From assembly GCF_021190915.1 (NCBI RefSeq), contig NZ_JAIOAP010000017.1, forward strand, positions 115,665 to 179,664: a DNA stretch of 64,000 nt, in the 5' to 3' direction. The DNA comes from Cohnella silvisoli. Lineage in GTDB: Bacteria > Bacillota > Bacilli > Paenibacillales > Paenibacillaceae. Numbering within the stretch: position 1 is the first letter of the stretch; each line of letters starts with the position of its first letter. A program made the position numbers and the translations under genes. Below are positions 43,559 through 52,574 of the stretch, piece after piece. The notes below the pieces were generated by a model. That model saw only the letters and a list, made by a program, of their open reading frames with translations, was not told the origin of the DNA and ran no database searches.

Positions 43559-43682
43559 TGTCTACACCCCTTCTCATGTGATATTCCGTCAGGCATCGCC
43601 GATGCCCTATATTCATTGTAGTCGGCGACGTAGTAGAAAAGGAATTATGCCAGTTTACATTTCTGTGTTCTAATTGACCATT

Positions 43683-45233
43683 TTAGGACGGCGTGATGGA
43701 ATCCCGGTATTCGGACGGGCTGACGCCGACCGTTCGTTTGAACGCCTGGCTGAAATGGGACGGATCCTTGAACCCCACCTCGTAGGCGATTTCGAACGTT
43801 TTGATTTCGGCCTGTTTCATCATTTCCTTCGCTTTCTCGATCCGGTATTGGCAAAGCAAATCCCGGAAATTGACGCCTGTCTCTTTCTTGATTAGACGGG
43901 AAAGATAAGAATGGTTGATATGGAGATGGCCGGATAACGAAACAAGCGTGACGTCTTCCGTGCAATGCTTGTCAAGAAAGTCTTTCACACGTTTGATGAT
44001 CGACGGAGTTCCCGTATTGGCATGTCGTGCGATCTCCTCGGCCAAATCTTGCAAATACCGGGAAAGAAACTGCAGCAAATCCGATAAAATGCTGTAACCG
44101 AATACTTTCCTCTGGGTTTCGATCCTTGTTTCATCCGGAACGGGAATATGAAGCTCATCCCTCATTCGGTCGGCTCGGCTTAAAATTTCGGTGGCGTATT
44201 GCTGAATGACGTTTTTGTTTAATCCCGCTGCGAGCATGTCCCGGTAAACCGTCCGAAGACAGGCCGATATTTGCTCGCTGTCACCGCGTCTGACATGTAT
44301 CATCAACTCGTTCAGTATTTTCTCTTCTTTGTGGACCCGGCCTTTCTCCAAATTCTCGAGCACGTCATAGGAAATGATCGAGCCTTTGCCTAGCAGCATT
44401 CTGTACTCCATACACTGCTTGCTTTGCCGAAACCCTTCGCGCAATTGCAGGATGGATGGCAACGGCTTGCTGATACCGATCGACAGACTGTGCCCTGCCA
44501 GCTCATGCATGGATGCCAGCAGAAGTTTGGCGATATTGATGCTTTCCGTGCCCAGCTCCGGTCCGAGGTCCTCCGCATCGAACAAAATGATATAAATGCC
44601 GCTCCGGTCAAGGTAAGTCCAATACTGATAAGGCTGATCCTTCAACCGATGATCGAGAATTTCCCGGAGCACGATAAGCGACAGCGGTTTCTCCGAAAGG
44701 TGCATCAGATCGGCATTGTCGATTTCGACGAGCATCACCTGAGTGCCAAGATGATCAACCTGATACGACTGCAGCTGCAGGTTCGGATCTTCAGTGTCCT
44801 TCTCCTCGGACAGCAGCATGGAAATAATTTTCTCTTGCCCGACCCGCTCGTCCTCGTTCATCCGCAGAACGCCTTGCTGCAGCAACTCCACCGAGTCGAG
44901 CATTTCCGGCACTTGGATCGGCTTCGTAATAAAATCGCACACCCCAAGCTTCATCGCCTGCTTGGCATATTCGAAATCGTGATAAGCCGAAATGAACATC
45001 ACGTGAATATTCGGATAGGAGCGGCGAATGTTTTCTGCAAGCTCAATCCCGTCCATTATGGGCATTCGGATATCCGTGATGACGAGCTGCGGCTTGGCGA
45101 CGGGGATCAATTCGAGCGCCTCCCTGCCGTTCGACGCTTCCCCGACAATCGTACACTGCAATCCGGCCCATTCCTCAAGACCGCCCAAGTGCTCACGGAT
45201 CAACGCCTCATCGTCCACGATCATAATTTTCAT
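43683..45233 (-). CDS. YesN-type response regulator (REC + AraC)
   Basis: 516 residues. Receiver domain with phospho-Asp in QLVITDIRMPIMDG and Lys in CDFITKPIQ, a ~250-residue linker region, and a C-terminal AraC double helix-turn-helix (CTEDVTLVSLSGHLHINHSYLSRLIKKETGVNFRDLL ... VGFKDPSHFSQAFKRTVGVSPSEYR). Overlaps the kinase gene by 4 bases. It should activate the transporter operon that follows. Confidence 0.93.
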   Translation of the reverse strand: MKIMIVDDEALIREHLGGLEEWAGLQCTIVGEASNGREALELIPVAKPQLVITDIRMPIMDGIELAENIRRSYPNIHVMFISAYHDFEYAKQAMKLGVCDFITKPIQVPEMLDSVELLQQGVLRMNEDERVGQEKIISMLLSEEKDTEDPNLQLQSYQVDHLGTQVMLVEIDNADLMHLSEKPLSLIVLREILDHRLKDQPYQYWTYLDRSGIYIILFDAEDLGPELGTESINIAKLLLASMHELAGHSLSIGISKPLPSILQLREGFRQSKQCMEYRMLLGKGSIISYDVLENLEKGRVHKEEKILNELMIHVRRGDSEQISACLRTVYRDMLAAGLNKNVIQQYATEILSRADRMRDELHIPVPDETRIETQRKVFGYSILSDLLQFLSRYLQDLAEEIARHANTGTPSIIKRVKDFLDKHCTEDVTLVSLSGHLHINHSYLSRLIKKETGVNFRDLLCQYRIEKAKEMMKQAEIKTFEIAYEVGFKDPSHFSQAFKRTVGVSPSEYRDSITPS

Positions 45234-46927
45234 TGCGCTTCCTCTCTTTCGCTTATCATGATCGGAATGCGAATCTGCACCACGGTTCCCCGCGGATTGC
45301 CCTGCCGGATCGAGATTCCGTATTTCGCGCTGTACAGAAGATGGAGCCGCGACTCGACGTTCTCAAGACCTGTCCCCAATCCCCGAGCAGCGCCGGACGG
45401 CTTAAGACCAAAGCCCGGACCGTTGTCCTCCACTTCCAGCACCAGGTCGAATTGATGCTCGTAAGCTCTGACGACGACTGTGCCCGGATGCTCCGATTGA
45501 TCGATTCCGTGCTTGATCGCATTTTCGACGATCGGCTGGAGGATCAGCTTGGGCACCAGCACCGCATCAAGTCCCGCTTCGATATCAGTCGACCATTGCA
45601 GCTTGTCCTTGTATCGATACTTGTGCAGCTGCAAATAGGAGGACGCCAACTGAATTTCCGTCTCGAGCGGAACGTAATCATTTTTAGGCATGATCGAAGA
45701 ACGCAAAATGCGCGACAGCATGTCGATCATTTTCGGAATTTCCGACGCCTCGTTTCCCCGTGCCATAATGCTGATAGATTCCAACGTATTATACAGAAAG
45801 TGCGGATTCAAATGCATTCTCACCACTTTTAAATCCGCTTCCTTCTTCAACAGCTCCACTTTATAAACCTGCTGGATCAAATATTTAATTTTCTCCATCA
45901 GACGGTTAAAGCTCAGGCACAGCTGGGCGATTTCATCTCTTGTCGTAATGCCGGTAATTTGAAAAAACTCTTCCCTTTCCGCCTTGCGCATCAGCCCGCT
46001 CAATCTAATAAGCGGTTTCGTAATGTGCTTCAGTATAATGAACGTCAGAAGAAATACGACAAGCCAGGCAGCAAGCGTGATGGCGATCGCATAGTAAGCC
46101 AACCCGACGATCTCCCGGTTCAAATCCTTCTTGGACAGGAAACTCGTATACGTAAAACCGGAATAATCGGAGCTTCGGCGGTTCACCACCATATCGTCGC
46201 CCACATGGGCCATGTTGAGTTTAGTTTTAATCTCTTTGGGGTTGTGCGAAGACAGTACAAGATTGTTGGCGTTGCTGACATAGAAATCGCCGTCGCTATA
46301 TGAAGCGTATGTTTCGACGAATTTATCGGGCTTCAGCATGATCGCGATATAGCCGATCACCTGCTCCGTCTTGCTGTCCACGACTTTCAGGGCGGAGGTG
46401 ATTCGTTTGTTGTCGGTAAAAAAACCCCATCCGATCGAGTTAAGATCGGCATTGCCCGCGATATAGGTCAACGCAAGGTAGCTTTCGACCTCCAGCGCAT
46501 TAGGCACGGTGTAAACGTCTCCTTCGGTATTAAACACATATGCCGCATCGATCATGTCGTTTCTTTGCAGCACCGCCTGCAGTTCCCGCACAAGCTCCGT
46601 TTCCAGTTGGGTTCTCTCCTTGCGCGAGAGAGGGTAAGCGGCAGAATTGAAGTCGTTGTTCAAAATCCGATTGACAGCGTATTCATTTCTCAGCGTCAAT
46701 GCTTGCTGCTCGAGCAGCTTCAGAATCCCGTCGATTTTATCGGCCGTCTCCACAAGCGTCTGGCTGCTGGTCCTGCGGATTTTCTCCTCCACGATGGCCG
46801 TGGTGCGGAAATAAAACAGACTGATGATCAGAATCAGCGGAATAACCGTCAGCAGCGAATAGATGATGATCATCTTGTAGAAAAGCTTGGAATTCACGCT
46901 TTGCCAAAATTTGTTCAACCACGACAT
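45230..46927 (-). CDS. YesM-type sensor histidine kinase
   Basis: 565 residues; ATG 46927 follows GGAGG. Two membrane helices (about 19-40 and 285-310) flank a large extracellular Cache-like sensor domain; HAMP follows (ITKPLIRLSGLMRKAE). The kinase core has the H box LNPHFLYNTLESISIMARG, N box ENAIKHGI and G box DNGPGFG. It senses the sugar or its binding protein outside the cell and pairs with the overlapping yesN gene. Confidence 0.93.
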   Translation of the reverse strand: MSWLNKFWQSVNSKLFYKMIIIYSLLTVIPLILIISLFYFRTTAIVEEKIRRTSSQTLVETADKIDGILKLLEQQALTLRNEYAVNRILNNDFNSAAYPLSRKERTQLETELVRELQAVLQRNDMIDAAYVFNTEGDVYTVPNALEVESYLALTYIAGNADLNSIGWGFFTDNKRITSALKVVDSKTEQVIGYIAIMLKPDKFVETYASYSDGDFYVSNANNLVLSSHNPKEIKTKLNMAHVGDDMVVNRRSSDYSGFTYTSFLSKKDLNREIVGLAYYAIAITLAAWLVVFLLTFIILKHITKPLIRLSGLMRKAEREEFFQITGITTRDEIAQLCLSFNRLMEKIKYLIQQVYKVELLKKEADLKVVRMHLNPHFLYNTLESISIMARGNEASEIPKMIDMLSRILRSSIMPKNDYVPLETEIQLASSYLQLHKYRYKDKLQWSTDIEAGLDAVLVPKLILQPIVENAIKHGIDQSEHPGTVVVRAYEHQFDLVLEVEDNGPGFGLKPSGAARGLGTGLENVESRLHLLYSAKYGISIRQGNPRGTVVQIRIPIMISEREEAQ

Positions 46928-47002
46928 AGGGTTGGCCTCCTTCCTGCTGTTTGCTGTCCTAGCATATTCGTTGTCGGGGTCGGGTTTTCCTTTAGGCAAA
47001 AA

Positions 47003-47036
47003 GAAGAAGCCGTTCCAATCACCGGATTGGAACGGC
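47003..47036 (-). terminator. Intrinsic terminator of the TipA-type MerR gene
   Basis: Perfect 12-bp stem GCCGTTCCAATC/GATTGGAACGGC with a 4-base loop, followed on the minus strand by a T/C-rich tail (TTCTTCTTTTTG). Confidence 0.8.
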
Positions 47037-47056
47037 CCCTTCGTATACGATATGGC

Positions 47057-47818
47057 TTAACTGCGTCCCGTATAAATCAAGACGGCATCTCTGAGAAATG
47101 CGGCTACCCCAGTCTGGTCCTTATCATAGTAAGCGGTGAATCTTTCATCGTCGACATACATCTGGGCAACGCCGGCATGGGCTTCTTTAGTATAGCTGTC
47201 CCAATAAAAGCATAGCCATTGGCGGTGAAGATCCGCGGCCTTCTGGGCGAGCTCTCCTGCCGGGTCACCTGTGGCGAAAGCTTCAGCTAAGGCAGCGTGA
47301 ATATCGGCGCCCAATTGTTCGAGTTCGGCATACTGCTTCTCGGTCATGCCTTTGATTTTATTGTTCGCTTTGTCAATCTGCTCGGCGCCGTATTTGGCTC
47401 GAATTTCATCGCCGTATTTTTTCTCGTTATCGTTGATCAATTTCTGTTTAAAACCTTCGAATTTTTGTTTGTCGCTCATGTTTAGAGTCCCCTCTCTTTG
47501 GGCCAACGTCAGATCGACATTGGCGATTAGCAAATCCATTTGTTCTCGTTTCTCGAGAAGCTTCGCGCGATGCTCCCTCAGTGCACGCTCAGCGTCAAAG
47601 GTCGGCGAGGTTATCAATTCCTTAATTTCCTCCAAGCTCACACCCAGCTCGCGGTAAAAAAGGATTTGCTGTAACCGATCAACCTCTTGCTGCCCGTAGA
47701 TGCGATATCCGGATGAATTGATTCTCGCCGGCTTGAGAATGCCAATTTCATCGTAATATCGGAGCGTCCGGGTGCTGACGCCCGCCAGGAGCCCTAGTTT
47801 TTGCACCGTATATTCCAT
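47057..47818 (-). CDS. MerR-family regulator with TipAS antibiotic-binding domain
   Basis: 253 residues; the ATG at 47818 follows GGAGGAG by 5 bases. MerR winged helix (MEYTVQKLGLLAGVSTRTLRYYDEIGILKPARINSSGYRIYG), a dimerisation helix, then the TipAS domain (NEKKYGDEIRAKYGAEQIDKANNK ... QMYVDDERFTAYYDKDQTGVAAFLRDAVLIY). TipAS domains bind thiopeptides and other large hydrophobic drugs. No target gene is adjacent on the same strand. Confidence 0.9.
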   Translation of the reverse strand: MEYTVQKLGLLAGVSTRTLRYYDEIGILKPARINSSGYRIYGQQEVDRLQQILFYRELGVSLEEIKELITSPTFDAERALREHRAKLLEKREQMDLLIANVDLTLAQREGTLNMSDKQKFEGFKQKLINDNEKKYGDEIRAKYGAEQIDKANNKIKGMTEKQYAELEQLGADIHAALAEAFATGDPAGELAQKAADLHRQWLCFYWDSYTKEAHAGVAQMYVDDERFTAYYDKDQTGVAAFLRDAVLIYTGRS

Positions 47819-47907
47819 GTAAACTCCTCCTGACAAATCGATCGTACACCTTTACGTACCGTCAATGTCAACCCTAATCTTAAATTCCTTGCCTTCTTGC
47901 GGAAAGA

Positions 47908-47946
47908 CAAAAAAACAGCTGACGGTTAGTCCGTTGGCTGTTTTTC
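47908..47946 (-). terminator. Intrinsic terminator of the gene at 47960
   Basis: Stem AAAACAGC with GCTGTTTT around an inner CGG/CCG pairing; on the minus strand it ends in a run of T. Confidence 0.75.
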
Positions 47947-47959
47947 CGAGCTTAAAGGA

Positions 47960-48694
47960 TTAAATCTTTGTTATTTTAGAAGGGTTGTTCACTTTATAGA
48001 TGATTTCCTTATTGAATTTCTTATCAACGATTTTTCCCTCGAACTCCATCATGTTCCCAAGCTCTAGCCCGAGTGCCTTAAGCGTATTGCTATAACCGCA
48101 CCAAGCATCGCCGATGGCAAGCGGCGGATCGTTCAAGATCACCACTTCTTCAAAGAGCAGCACTTCATCGTCGTTATCCGAGAATGGATTCGGCTTCGTC
48201 GCAAACTCCTTTACTTTTGCCGAGAATTTAACTTTATCAACCGGCAGATCGATTTTCTCTTTCTGCTCTTTTTGTTTTTTCGGAGCCGGTTTTTCGGCCG
48301 ATTTTTGTTTGCGCGCCGGAGGTGCCTCGGTTATGTCCGCTTCCGGTTCCGTGCTCAGAGAACTAATTCCTTCTGTCAACTCAACTTCCTCGCTAACTAG
48401 TTCTTTGCCGAAATTGCCGCTCTGCATTTCTTTCAGATAGGAAGGGTGGATGCAAGATAAATTTCCGTTCTCGAATTCAATGACAAGTAAGCATAATACT
48501 TTGTACTCCTGGTACCCTTTAATCGTTACCAAACTTTGAGTCGTCGAATTTTTGTGCCAAAATTGCTTCTTGGGAGCTTTGCCGAACAACCCCCAATTCC
48601 TACCTTTAACGGCGTAATCCTCGTCATCCTCGAACGTCCTATATTCATCCTGCGGAGGATAATAGTTAACACCGTTTTCTTTAGTCGCTTCCAT
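47960..48694 (-). CDS. Hypothetical protein with lysine-rich linker
   Basis: 244 residues, unrecognised. An N-terminal domain (residues 1-95: GRNWGLFGKAPKKQFWHKN, YKVLCLLVIEFENGNLSCIHPSYLKEM) is joined by an acidic then Lys/Pro-rich linker (about 105-160, KPAPKKQKEQKEKID) to a C-terminal domain (KVKFSAKVKEFATKPNPFSDNDDEVLLFEEV). No signal peptide, no membrane segment. The two-domain layout suggests a scaffold or nucleic-acid-binding adaptor, but I assign no function. Confidence 0.7.
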   Translation of the reverse strand: MEATKENGVNYYPPQDEYRTFEDDEDYAVKGRNWGLFGKAPKKQFWHKNSTTQSLVTIKGYQEYKVLCLLVIEFENGNLSCIHPSYLKEMQSGNFGKELVSEEVELTEGISSLSTEPEADITEAPPARKQKSAEKPAPKKQKEQKEKIDLPVDKVKFSAKVKEFATKPNPFSDNDDEVLLFEEVVILNDPPLAIGDAWCGYSNTLKALGLELGNMMEFEGKIVDKKFNKEIIYKVNNPSKITKI

Positions 48695-48999
48695 TTAACC
48701 CACACATCCTTTTTCCGGATTAATCCTGAGCTGAAACTTTTTATTAGCTACGACACACCCACTCCTTGCCTATATCACAAAGTGTACTAGATAACGCGGT
48801 TAATTTCCATTCTTATGTGGTAGTGTCAATAACATTATTCTGTGGAGTTTCTCATCTTTTATTAATAATTGAGTGAATGACCATGGGACACCTGGTTCAT
48901 TTTTATTAGAGGAAAATGGTGGGTTATTTAATTGTGTTATGGTTATTTAGGGATTCACCACCCCCCCAAAGAAATTATCGATCTACTAGGAGGGCACTT
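48695..48999. other. Gene-free stretch upstream of the NlpC/P60 gene
   Basis: 305 bases without a convincing gene. Minus-strand bases 48770-48800 encode YLVHF followed by a stop, close to the end of the small protein at 53008, and both places share CACTCCTT nearby (see findings). A C-run precedes the AGGAGGG of the hydrolase. Confidence 0.4.
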
Positions 49000-49506
49000 A
49001 TGAATTTCATTACTAATAGTCGTTTCGGTAAAAGATTAGTCGCTGCTTGTTTGAGTCTTACATTGGTATTTTCCGCTGGCAGCATGCTTTTGAATGCCCC
49101 TTCGGCACATGCCGCATCAGCAACAACGACAGCGAATAAAATAATTGCAAAAGGAAAGCAGTTTCTAGGAGTTCCTTATCTGCATGGAGCAAGAACGGGC
49201 AGAACGACTGCTTTTGATTGTTCATCGTTGACTCAATATCTATATAAACCGTATGGAATCAATCTTCCCCGCACGTCTAGGGCGCAATCCAAAGTAGGCA
49301 CTTATGTACCGAGAAGTCAATTGCGAGCTGGGGATTTGATATTCTCCGATACAAACCGGGATGGCGTCGTTAACCACGTAAGTATTTATATGGGTAACGG
49401 ACAACTTCTACACACCTATCGGGTTGGAATCGGCGTAACGATATCCAAGTTTGCAGGCAGCGCTTGGGATCGAACTTATGTTACGGCTCGTCGTGTTATT
49501 CGTTAG
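49000..49506 (+). CDS. Secreted NlpC/P60 peptidoglycan endopeptidase
   Basis: 168 residues; the ATG at 49000 is 5 bases after AGGAGGG. Signal peptide (about 1-38, ending PSAHAAS), then an NlpC/P60 domain alone, without SH3 or LysM binding modules. The catalytic Cys is in AFDCSSLTQYLY and the His in VNHVSIYMGN. It would cut D-gamma-Glu-mDAP bonds in wall peptides. Single gene with its own terminator. Confidence 0.9.
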   Translation: MNFITNSRFGKRLVAACLSLTLVFSAGSMLLNAPSAHAASATTTANKIIAKGKQFLGVPYLHGARTGRTTAFDCSSLTQYLYKPYGINLPRTSRAQSKVGTYVPRSQLRAGDLIFSDTNRDGVVNHVSIYMGNGQLLHTYRVGIGVTISKFAGSAWDRTYVTARRVIR

Positions 49507-49544
49507 AATGGACAAGCCATAATTAATAATCCGCAATAAGAGAT

Positions 49545-49581
49545 AAAACCATTTATGACGCTTTGTCATAAATGGTTTTTT
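49545..49581 (+). terminator. Intrinsic terminator after NlpC/P60 gene
   Basis: Perfect 15-bp stem (49545-49559 with 49565-49579), loop of 5, then T run TTTTTT. Confidence 0.9.
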
Positions 49582-49692
49582 GCATACGCAGGTTGACCAC
49601 AACTTGAACCTCTCCAGAAAGCCCGTATTAGGACTGAAAAGGACTAAAAAGGAAATACTACTCTTACTAAATTGATTTGGAGGGTTCAGATT

Positions 49693-51366
49693 TTGAACGT
49701 AAATGGAAGCACGCTATCGATTGTCGCTCTTGGCGGCGTGAACGAAATTGGCAAAAATATGTACGTTATTCAATATGCGGATGACATAATCGTTATCGAT
49801 TGCGGCTCCAAATTCCCTGACGAAAGCCTGTTAGGTATCGATGTCATTATCCCTGATATTACCTATTTGCTTGATAATCAGGATAAAGTCCGAGCCTTGA
49901 TTGTGACGCATGGACACGAAGACCATATCGGGGGCATCCCTTATATTTTAAAGCAATTGAATATGCCCATTTACGCGACACGATTAACACTAGGATTGAT
50001 CGAAGGCAAATTAAAAGAACATGGCCTTCTTGGAAAAACGCAACTGAATCAAATCAACTCCGAGTCCAATTTGACGATGGGCAACATCTCTTTAACCTTC
50101 TTTAACACCAATCACAGCATCCCTGATTGCTTAGGAATTGCCTTTCATACGCCTGAAGGAACCGTCGTACATACGGGCGATTTCAAATTCGATCTAACGC
50201 CGGTTAACGAGCAATATCCGGATATACATAAGATGGCCGACCTTGGCAAAAATGGCGTTTTAGCTCTGATGTCCGAGAGTACGAATGCTGAGCGACCCGG
50301 CTTCACCCCCTCCGAACGGCTTGTAGGCGAGCATATCGAAGAAGCTTTTACCAAAGCTACGCACAAAATATTCGTCTCCACCTTCGCTTCCAACGTCCAT
50401 CGGCTCCAGCAAGTAATCGATGCCGCCCAGAAGACAAACCGCAAGCTCGCGTTGCTCGGCAGAAGTATGGTCAATGTTGTGACCATTGCCTCGGATCTTG
50501 GCTATCTGAGAATCCCCGAAGGTATGCTGATCGAAGCTATGGATGTGAACAGATACCCATCTCATGAGATCGTTGTTCTATGTACCGGAAGTCAAGGCGA
50601 GCCGATGGCGGCCTTATCCCGATTGGCGAGTTCCAACCATAGGCAAGTAGAAATTTCGCGCGATGACACGGTTATTTTAGCTGCTACGCCAATTCCGGGC
50701 AACGAACGAAATGTCGCCCGCATCGTAGATAATCTATATGAGATGGGCGCGAAAGTCATTTATGGATCCGGTACGGTGACGGGCATGCATGTATCCGGGC
50801 ATGCCAGCCAGGAAGAACTGAAATTAATGCTTACGCTAATGAAGCCCAAATACTTTATACCTATCCACGGCGAATTCCGGATGCTTCATCAACATCGCTT
50901 ATTAGCGGAAGCCGTTGGCGTGGACAGGAATCATATTTTCATCGTTAAAAATGGGGATGTAGTCGACATCAGAAACCGGGAAGCACGTCAATCCCGGAAA
51001 ATTCCGACGGGAAATACGCTCGTGGACGGCCTAGGTATCGGAGATGTTGGCAATGTCGTGTTGCGTGACCGCAGGCTTCTATCCGAAGACGGCATTCTTA
51101 TCGTTGTCATCACGCTCAGCAGAGCGGAAGGCAAAATTCTATCCGGACCGGATACGATATCGCGCGGATTCGTATATGTTCGCGAATCGGAAGGGTTAAT
51201 GGATGAAGTAAACCGCATAACGGTAACTGCCATCAACAAATTGCAGGAAGAGAACGTGAACCAATGGAACATCTATAAACAAACGATTAAAGAATCGATC
51301 GGCAAATATCTCTATGCTCAGACCAAAAGACGGCCCATGATTCTTCCGATTATCATTCAAATCTAA
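49693..51366 (+). CDS. rnjA: Ribonuclease J
   Basis: 557 residues from a TTG at 49693, 7 bases after GGAGGG; an in-frame TTG seven codons earlier lies before that site. Metallo-beta-lactamase fold with VTHGHEDHIGGIP, beta-CASP residues (LMSESTNAERPG), and SGHASQEEL. The N-terminus LSIVALGGVNEIGKNMYVIQ matches RNase J of Bacilli. It degrades and matures RNA by 5' exonuclease and endonuclease action. Whether it is J1 or J2 cannot be said with certainty. Confidence 0.9.
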   Translation: MNVNGSTLSIVALGGVNEIGKNMYVIQYADDIIVIDCGSKFPDESLLGIDVIIPDITYLLDNQDKVRALIVTHGHEDHIGGIPYILKQLNMPIYATRLTLGLIEGKLKEHGLLGKTQLNQINSESNLTMGNISLTFFNTNHSIPDCLGIAFHTPEGTVVHTGDFKFDLTPVNEQYPDIHKMADLGKNGVLALMSESTNAERPGFTPSERLVGEHIEEAFTKATHKIFVSTFASNVHRLQQVIDAAQKTNRKLALLGRSMVNVVTIASDLGYLRIPEGMLIEAMDVNRYPSHEIVVLCTGSQGEPMAALSRLASSNHRQVEISRDDTVILAATPIPGNERNVARIVDNLYEMGAKVIYGSGTVTGMHVSGHASQEELKLMLTLMKPKYFIPIHGEFRMLHQHRLLAEAVGVDRNHIFIVKNGDVVDIRNREARQSRKIPTGNTLVDGLGIGDVGNVVLRDRRLLSEDGILIVVITLSRAEGKILSGPDTISRGFVYVRESEGLMDEVNRITVTAINKLQEENVNQWNIYKQTIKESIGKYLYAQTKRRPMILPIIIQI

Positions 51367-51368
51367 TC

Positions 51369-52304
51369 TCAAGCTTCGCGGAAAGTCCGCCGCCGCGCCA
51401 GCTTAAATAGTTCCGGAGAAGCGACGCCGAGTATGACCAATACGACGCCCGCCCATTGCAGCCAACTGACGTGCTCATGCAGGACGAGGGAAGAAAGCAT
51501 CACCGCAACGGGCAGCTCCGAAGCGCCAAGAATGCCGGTCATTCCTTCCCCGATGTGCGGAACGCCCACCGCGAATAGAACGGGAGGAATAAAAGCGCCG
51601 AAGAAGCCGAGTAGAAATCCGAACATAAGCAGATCTCCCCATAGCAGTCCGTTGGTTAGAAAATGCGGCGGAAACAAAATAAATACAAGAAGCATTCCCC
51701 CAGTGATCATCCAACCGCTGCGGTATGCCGGGTGAACGGATGGCACTGCTTTCCCGCTAAAAAGAATAAACAGGGAATAGCTTACTGCAGATAGCAGACC
51801 AAAAATTACCCCGATCCAATTAAACTTAGAGAGCCCCTGCTCTACAATTCCGGCTGCAAGCAGAGTGCCCCCGAACAATATAGCCAGCGTCAGGAACATG
51901 ATGCCGTTCGGCCGTTTACGTTGACTTATGGCGTGGATCAATACCCCGATCCATGTAAATTGGAAAAGTAAAATGATGGCCAATGAATTCGGAATGTAAC
52001 GCAGGGATTCATAATAGAGAAGCCCGGTTATGGCCGTTGGCGTCCCTGCTGCCATCAGGTAAAATCGTTGTTTCCAAGTCAGCTTCGCAGCACTTACGGT
52101 TGGCTCCCCGGAGGCTGATTGTTTCTTGCGCCTTTCGCGCCATTTCGTAAACAGGACCAGCCCCCAAGCTAGAATAAAACCGGTTAACAGCTGACTGCCC
52201 ACGACTTCTCCCAACTGATAACCTTCTCCATAAGCTGTAACGACTATTGTCGATAAGATGCCGTAGCAAATCGCCCCAAGCAAAACCGATAAAATATATT
52301 TCAT
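51369..52304 (-). CDS. EamA-family (DMT) transporter with riboswitch-like leader
   Basis: 311 residues, ten membrane helices in two EamA repeats (LLYYESLRYIPNSLAIILLFQFTWIGVLI; GEGMTGILGASELPVAVMLSSLVLHEHVSWLQWAGVVLVILGV). ATG preceded by AGGAGGT about 11 bases upstream. The 5' leader at 52350-52466 looks like a variant purine riboswitch plus terminator, so expression is probably controlled by attenuation. By analogy with pbuE, a purine or nucleoside exporter is a reasonable idea. Convergent with RNase J, 2 bases apart. Confidence 0.85.
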   Translation of the reverse strand: MKYILSVLLGAICYGILSTIVVTAYGEGYQLGEVVGSQLLTGFILAWGLVLFTKWRERRKKQSASGEPTVSAAKLTWKQRFYLMAAGTPTAITGLLYYESLRYIPNSLAIILLFQFTWIGVLIHAISQRKRPNGIMFLTLAILFGGTLLAAGIVEQGLSKFNWIGVIFGLLSAVSYSLFILFSGKAVPSVHPAYRSGWMITGGMLLVFILFPPHFLTNGLLWGDLLMFGFLLGFFGAFIPPVLFAVGVPHIGEGMTGILGASELPVAVMLSSLVLHEHVSWLQWAGVVLVILGVASPELFKLARRRTFREA

Positions 52305-52349
52305 ATCTAAGTTGACCTCCTATAAATCTCGCAAACGATAAAACAAAAC

Positions 52350-52415
52350 AAAAAAACTTCCTAACTATGGATATAGAATCATCGAAAAATGATTCTATAT
52401 TCGTAGCATGGAAGT
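52350..52415 (-). terminator. Terminator of the riboswitch expression platform
   Basis: On the minus strand ACTTCC (52415-52410) pairs with GGAAGT, around a central perfect 12-bp stem (ATATAGAATCAT/ATGATTCTATAT), and seven T follow. The 5' arm uses bases of aptamer P3 and P1, so terminator and aptamer exclude each other. Confidence 0.65.
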
Positions 52416-52466
52416 TAAGGCTTCCCGTAGAAACCCTCACCCTAATGTCGTGAGGTTATACGAATA
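52398..52466 (-). ncRNA. Variant purine riboswitch-like aptamer
   Basis: 69-nt element on the minus strand. P1 is TATTCGTA/TACGAATA. J1/2 ATAA, P2 CCTCAC/GTGAGG, J2/3 GTTTCTACG and P3 GGAAG/CTTCC match the purine aptamer. The loop GG of L2 could pair with CC of L3 (CCTTAA). J3/1 is TGCTACG where guanine aptamers have GACTACG: the discriminating C is kept but the preceding A is G. L2 has 9 bases instead of 7. It sits 94 bases upstream of the EamA start. Confidence 0.6.
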
Positions 52467-52574
52467 AATTATTGATGTTTCATAAGCAATAGGACGATTA
52501 TTGCACGAGCATTTAGCATTTGTCAATAATTATATCGCTCACTATAGCCCTGATGGTCCATAAGGCGTTAGGAG

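Noticed and set aside
44424..45455. Plus-strand frame of 343 codons opposite yesN/yesM
   Set aside because: Antisense to the two-component genes with no recognisable family and no start signal.
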